DNA of 15,191 bases from CALMEC01 sp964434425 (GTDB lineage: Bacteria > Actinomycetota > Thermoleophilia > Miltoncostaeales > Miltoncostaeaceae). Shown one piece after another: positions 13,941 to 15,191 of this stretch. Position 1 is the stretch's first letter; every line of letters starts with the position of its first letter. Under the pieces are notes generated by a model. It did not search any database. It was not told the origin of the DNA and was given only the letters and a program-made list of their open reading frames with translations. Made by a program: the position numbers and the translations under genes. The stretch lies in contig CAYSVH010000026.1 of assembly GCA_964434425.1 (NCBI GenBank), forward strand, positions 1-15,191. The letters run 5' to 3'.

Positions 13941-14249
13941 ATGCCGAAGCCCTATCCGCAGGAGTTCCGTGAGGATGTTGTGCGTGTGGCCCGTGACCGT
14001 GAGCCGGGTGTGACGCTCGAGCAGGTCGCCCATGATTTCGGTGTTCACCCAGTGACGCTGAGCAAGTGGCTGCGCCGCGCCGCCGTCGACGAAGGCGCCC
14101 GATCGGGGGTGACGCGCGCGGAGTCCGAGGAGCTGCGTACGCTTCGCAAGCGCAACCGTCTGCTCGAGCAGGAGAACGAGGTGTTGCGCCGCGCCGCGGC
14201 GTACCTGTCACAGGCGAATCTGCCGGGAAAAGGCTCTACCCGCTCGTGA
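13941..14249 (+). CDS. IS3-family transposase OrfA
   Basis: This 102-aa DNA-binding protein of the insertion sequence has a helix-turn-helix at residues ~8-50 (FREDVVRVARD, VTLEQVAHDFGVHPVTLSKWL) and a leucine-zipper-like helix at ~60-92 (SEELRTLRKRNRLLEQENEV) used for dimerisation. ATG 13941 is 74 nt inside the left end and has GGAAGGA upstream; ATG 13932 lies too close to that site. Near its end, the heptamer GGGAAAA allows -1 frameshifting into orfB, giving a fused OrfAB transposase of about 387 aa. Length and layout are normal for the family. Confidence 0.94.
   Translation: MPKPYPQEFREDVVRVARDREPGVTLEQVAHDFGVHPVTLSKWLRRAAVDEGARSGVTRAESEELRTLRKRNRLLEQENEVLRRAAAYLSQANLPGKGSTRS
14225..14231 (+). 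promoter_or_regulatory. Programmed -1 frameshift site GGGAAAA
   Basis: The heptamer reads G GGA AAA in the orfA frame (X XXY YYZ). It lies 18 nt before the orfA stop and in the region where the orfB frame is open. Slippage yields OrfAB, the active transposase in IS3 elements. Confidence 0.75.
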
Positions 14250-15103
14250 ACGAGCTCGCCGCCGACGGTATCCCCGTCACGGTGACGTGCCGGGTACTGA
14301 AGCTCGCCCGCCAACCGTACTACCGGTGGCGCAGGGAGCCGGTCAGCCACGCTGAGCTGGCGCGTGCGTACCGGGCTGATGCCCTGTTCGATGCGCACCG
14401 AGATGACCCGCAGTTCGGGTACCGGCTTCTCGCCGACGAAGCCCGGGTTTCCGGTGAGCCGATGGCCGACCGCACCGCGTGGCGGATCTGCAGCGACCAT
14501 CGGCTGTGGAGCAGCTTCGGCAAGAAGAAGCGGAAAGGCAAAACGCCGGGACCCCCGGTCCACGATGACCTGGTCAACCGCGTCTTCACCGCCCAAGCCC
14601 CGGACCATCTGTGGTTCACCGACATCACCGAACACCCGACGATGGAAGGCACGTTGTACCTGTGTGCCGTTAAGGACGCGTGCTCCGGCAGGATCATCGG
14701 GTACTCCATCAGCGACCGCATGAAAGCGCAGATCGCTGTTGATGCGATCACCAGTGCCGCCCAACGCCGCGGCGAGGTCGCGGGGTGCATCGTCCACTCA
14801 GACCGAGGATCGCAATTCCGATCCCGGAAAGCTCAGCGCGCGTTGAGTCGCCTCGGCCTGGTCGGGTCAATGGGCCGCGCCGGCGCAGCCGCCGACAACG
14901 CCTCAATGGAATCGTTCTTCAGCCTTCTCCAGAAGAACGTCCTCAACACCCGGACCTGGACGACACGAGACGAACTGCGCATCGCGATCGTCACCTGGAT
15001 CGAACGCACCTACAACCGCCGACGCCGACAGACCCGCCTCGGCCGGTTGACCCCCATCGAATACGAGACCATCATGACCCCGTCCACTGCACTCGCAGCG
15101 TGA
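14246..15103 (+). CDS. IS3-family transposase OrfB (rve integrase catalytic domain)
   Basis: OrfB is the catalytic part of the transposase. An N-terminal HTH_21-type region (VTCRVLKLARQPYYRWRR, then DPQFGYRLLADEAR) precedes the rve domain. The catalytic triad is Asp126 (WFTDITEH), Asp186 (VHSDRGSQF) and Glu222 (NASMESFFS), with exactly 35 residues between the last two. The C-terminus has the usual YNRRRRQTRLGRLTPIEYE. The frame is open from 14066, and the protein is mainly made as OrfAB by frameshifting at 14225-14231; GTG 14246, overlapping the orfA stop as GTGA, is the likely independent start (285 aa). No frameshift or missing residue is seen, so the enzyme looks intact. Confidence 0.93.
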   Translation: MNELAADGIPVTVTCRVLKLARQPYYRWRREPVSHAELARAYRADALFDAHRDDPQFGYRLLADEARVSGEPMADRTAWRICSDHRLWSSFGKKKRKGKTPGPPVHDDLVNRVFTAQAPDHLWFTDITEHPTMEGTLYLCAVKDACSGRIIGYSISDRMKAQIAVDAITSAAQRRGEVAGCIVHSDRGSQFRSRKAQRALSRLGLVGSMGRAGAAADNASMESFFSLLQKNVLNTRTWTTRDELRIAIVTWIERTYNRRRRQTRLGRLTPIEYETIMTPSTALAA

Positions 15104-15111
15104 CTACAACC

Positions 15112-15138
15112 TGTCACCAAAACGTGCAGCAGACCCGG
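15112..15138 (-). repeat. Right terminal inverted repeat of the IS3 element
   Basis: TGTCACC (15112-15118), AAAA, then CGTGCAGCAGACCCGG (15123-15138) is the inverted counterpart of the left end. It begins 8 nt after the orfB stop, a normal position for an IS3 right end. Confidence 0.8.
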
Positions 15139-15144
15139 GTGTGT

Positions 15145-15189
15145 TCATGTGGTTTGGGTGGGTTGGGGGTTGAGGCTGCGGATTTCTCC
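15145..15189 (-). other. Possible C-terminal end of a minus-strand reading frame at the window edge
   Basis: On the minus strand the last bases read GEIRSLNPQPTQTT followed by a stop at 15147-15145. The frame is open to the right edge, so this may be the tail of a gene beyond the window. Fourteen codons are too few to be sure. It does not resemble the missing N-terminus of the nucleotidyltransferase. Confidence 0.2.
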
Positions 15190-15191
15190 GT

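Larger units (their letters stand above)
13867..15138 (+). mobile_element. Complete IS3-family insertion sequence
   Basis: The element is about 1272 bp, bounded by 27-nt imperfect inverted repeats (23 of 27 matching). It contains overlapping orfA and orfB in 0 and -1 frames with a GGGAAAA slip site and a DD(35)E catalytic triad, all IS3-family hallmarks. Both ORFs are intact, so it may be active. Ends are set by the last matching bases; the outer CC could be coincidental because the flank reads ACCCGGGT. No target-site duplication is visible. Confidence 0.85.

Noticed and set aside
1..15191. CRISPR array, tRNA or rRNA genes
   Set aside because: No regularly spaced repeats, tRNA cloverleaf pattern or rRNA-like sequence was seen on reading both strands.

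Overview
The window is high-GC DNA with frequent GTG and TTG starts and protein families typical of high-GC Gram-positive bacteria (a YbjN/TY-Chap-like domain, DUF4234, an actinobacterial AbiEii-type nucleotidyltransferase). It most likely comes from an actinobacterium; the genus cannot be told. It reads as a chromosomal defence or accessory island that has taken insertion sequences.

Region 1 (1-7357) is a compact plus-strand type I restriction-modification operon. It begins with a 435-aa protein that looks like the C-terminal part of an N-6 DNA methylase plus a specificity-like tail, without visible methyltransferase motifs; its reading frame is open to the left edge. Then come hsdM, hsdS and hsdR. 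The first three genes overlap by 4 nt, and hsdR starts 1 nt after hsdS.

Region 2 (7358-11238) is the unusual part. After a 274-nt spacer holding a strong cUUCGg hairpin, a two-gene unit encodes a 454-aa protein of unknown function (N-terminal module plus a C-terminal YbjN/TY-Chap-like region) overlapping by 8 nt a 300-aa HtrA-like serine protease with a PDZ domain and no signal peptide. Facing it on the minus strand is a 406-aa protein whose first ~115 residues match the N-terminal module of the 454-aa protein at roughly 57% identity without gaps, while the rest is unrelated. A bidirectional hairpin separates the convergent genes. I infer that the shared module is an adaptor that couples two different partner proteins to the protease or to each other, in a candidate conflict or defence system that I cannot match to a named one.

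Region 3 (11239-13105) is ordinary accessory content: an HD-domain phosphohydrolase of the RelA/SpoT-like type, a DUF4234 membrane protein, and a small DUF2892 (YgaP-like) membrane protein preceded by an ATACCC-N4-GGGTAT palindrome that resembles a CsoR/CstR-family operator.

Region 4 (13106-15191) holds a minus-strand nucleotidyltransferase-like gene cut at its 5' end by a complete IS3-family element (about 1.27 kb, 27-nt imperfect inverted repeats, DD(35)E transposase, GGGAAAA slippery heptamer). The terminal repeat of the element supplies the remaining GTG start of the truncated gene. No target duplication is visible, and the missing N-terminus is not found in the 53 nt beyond the element, so the junction has probably been rearranged.
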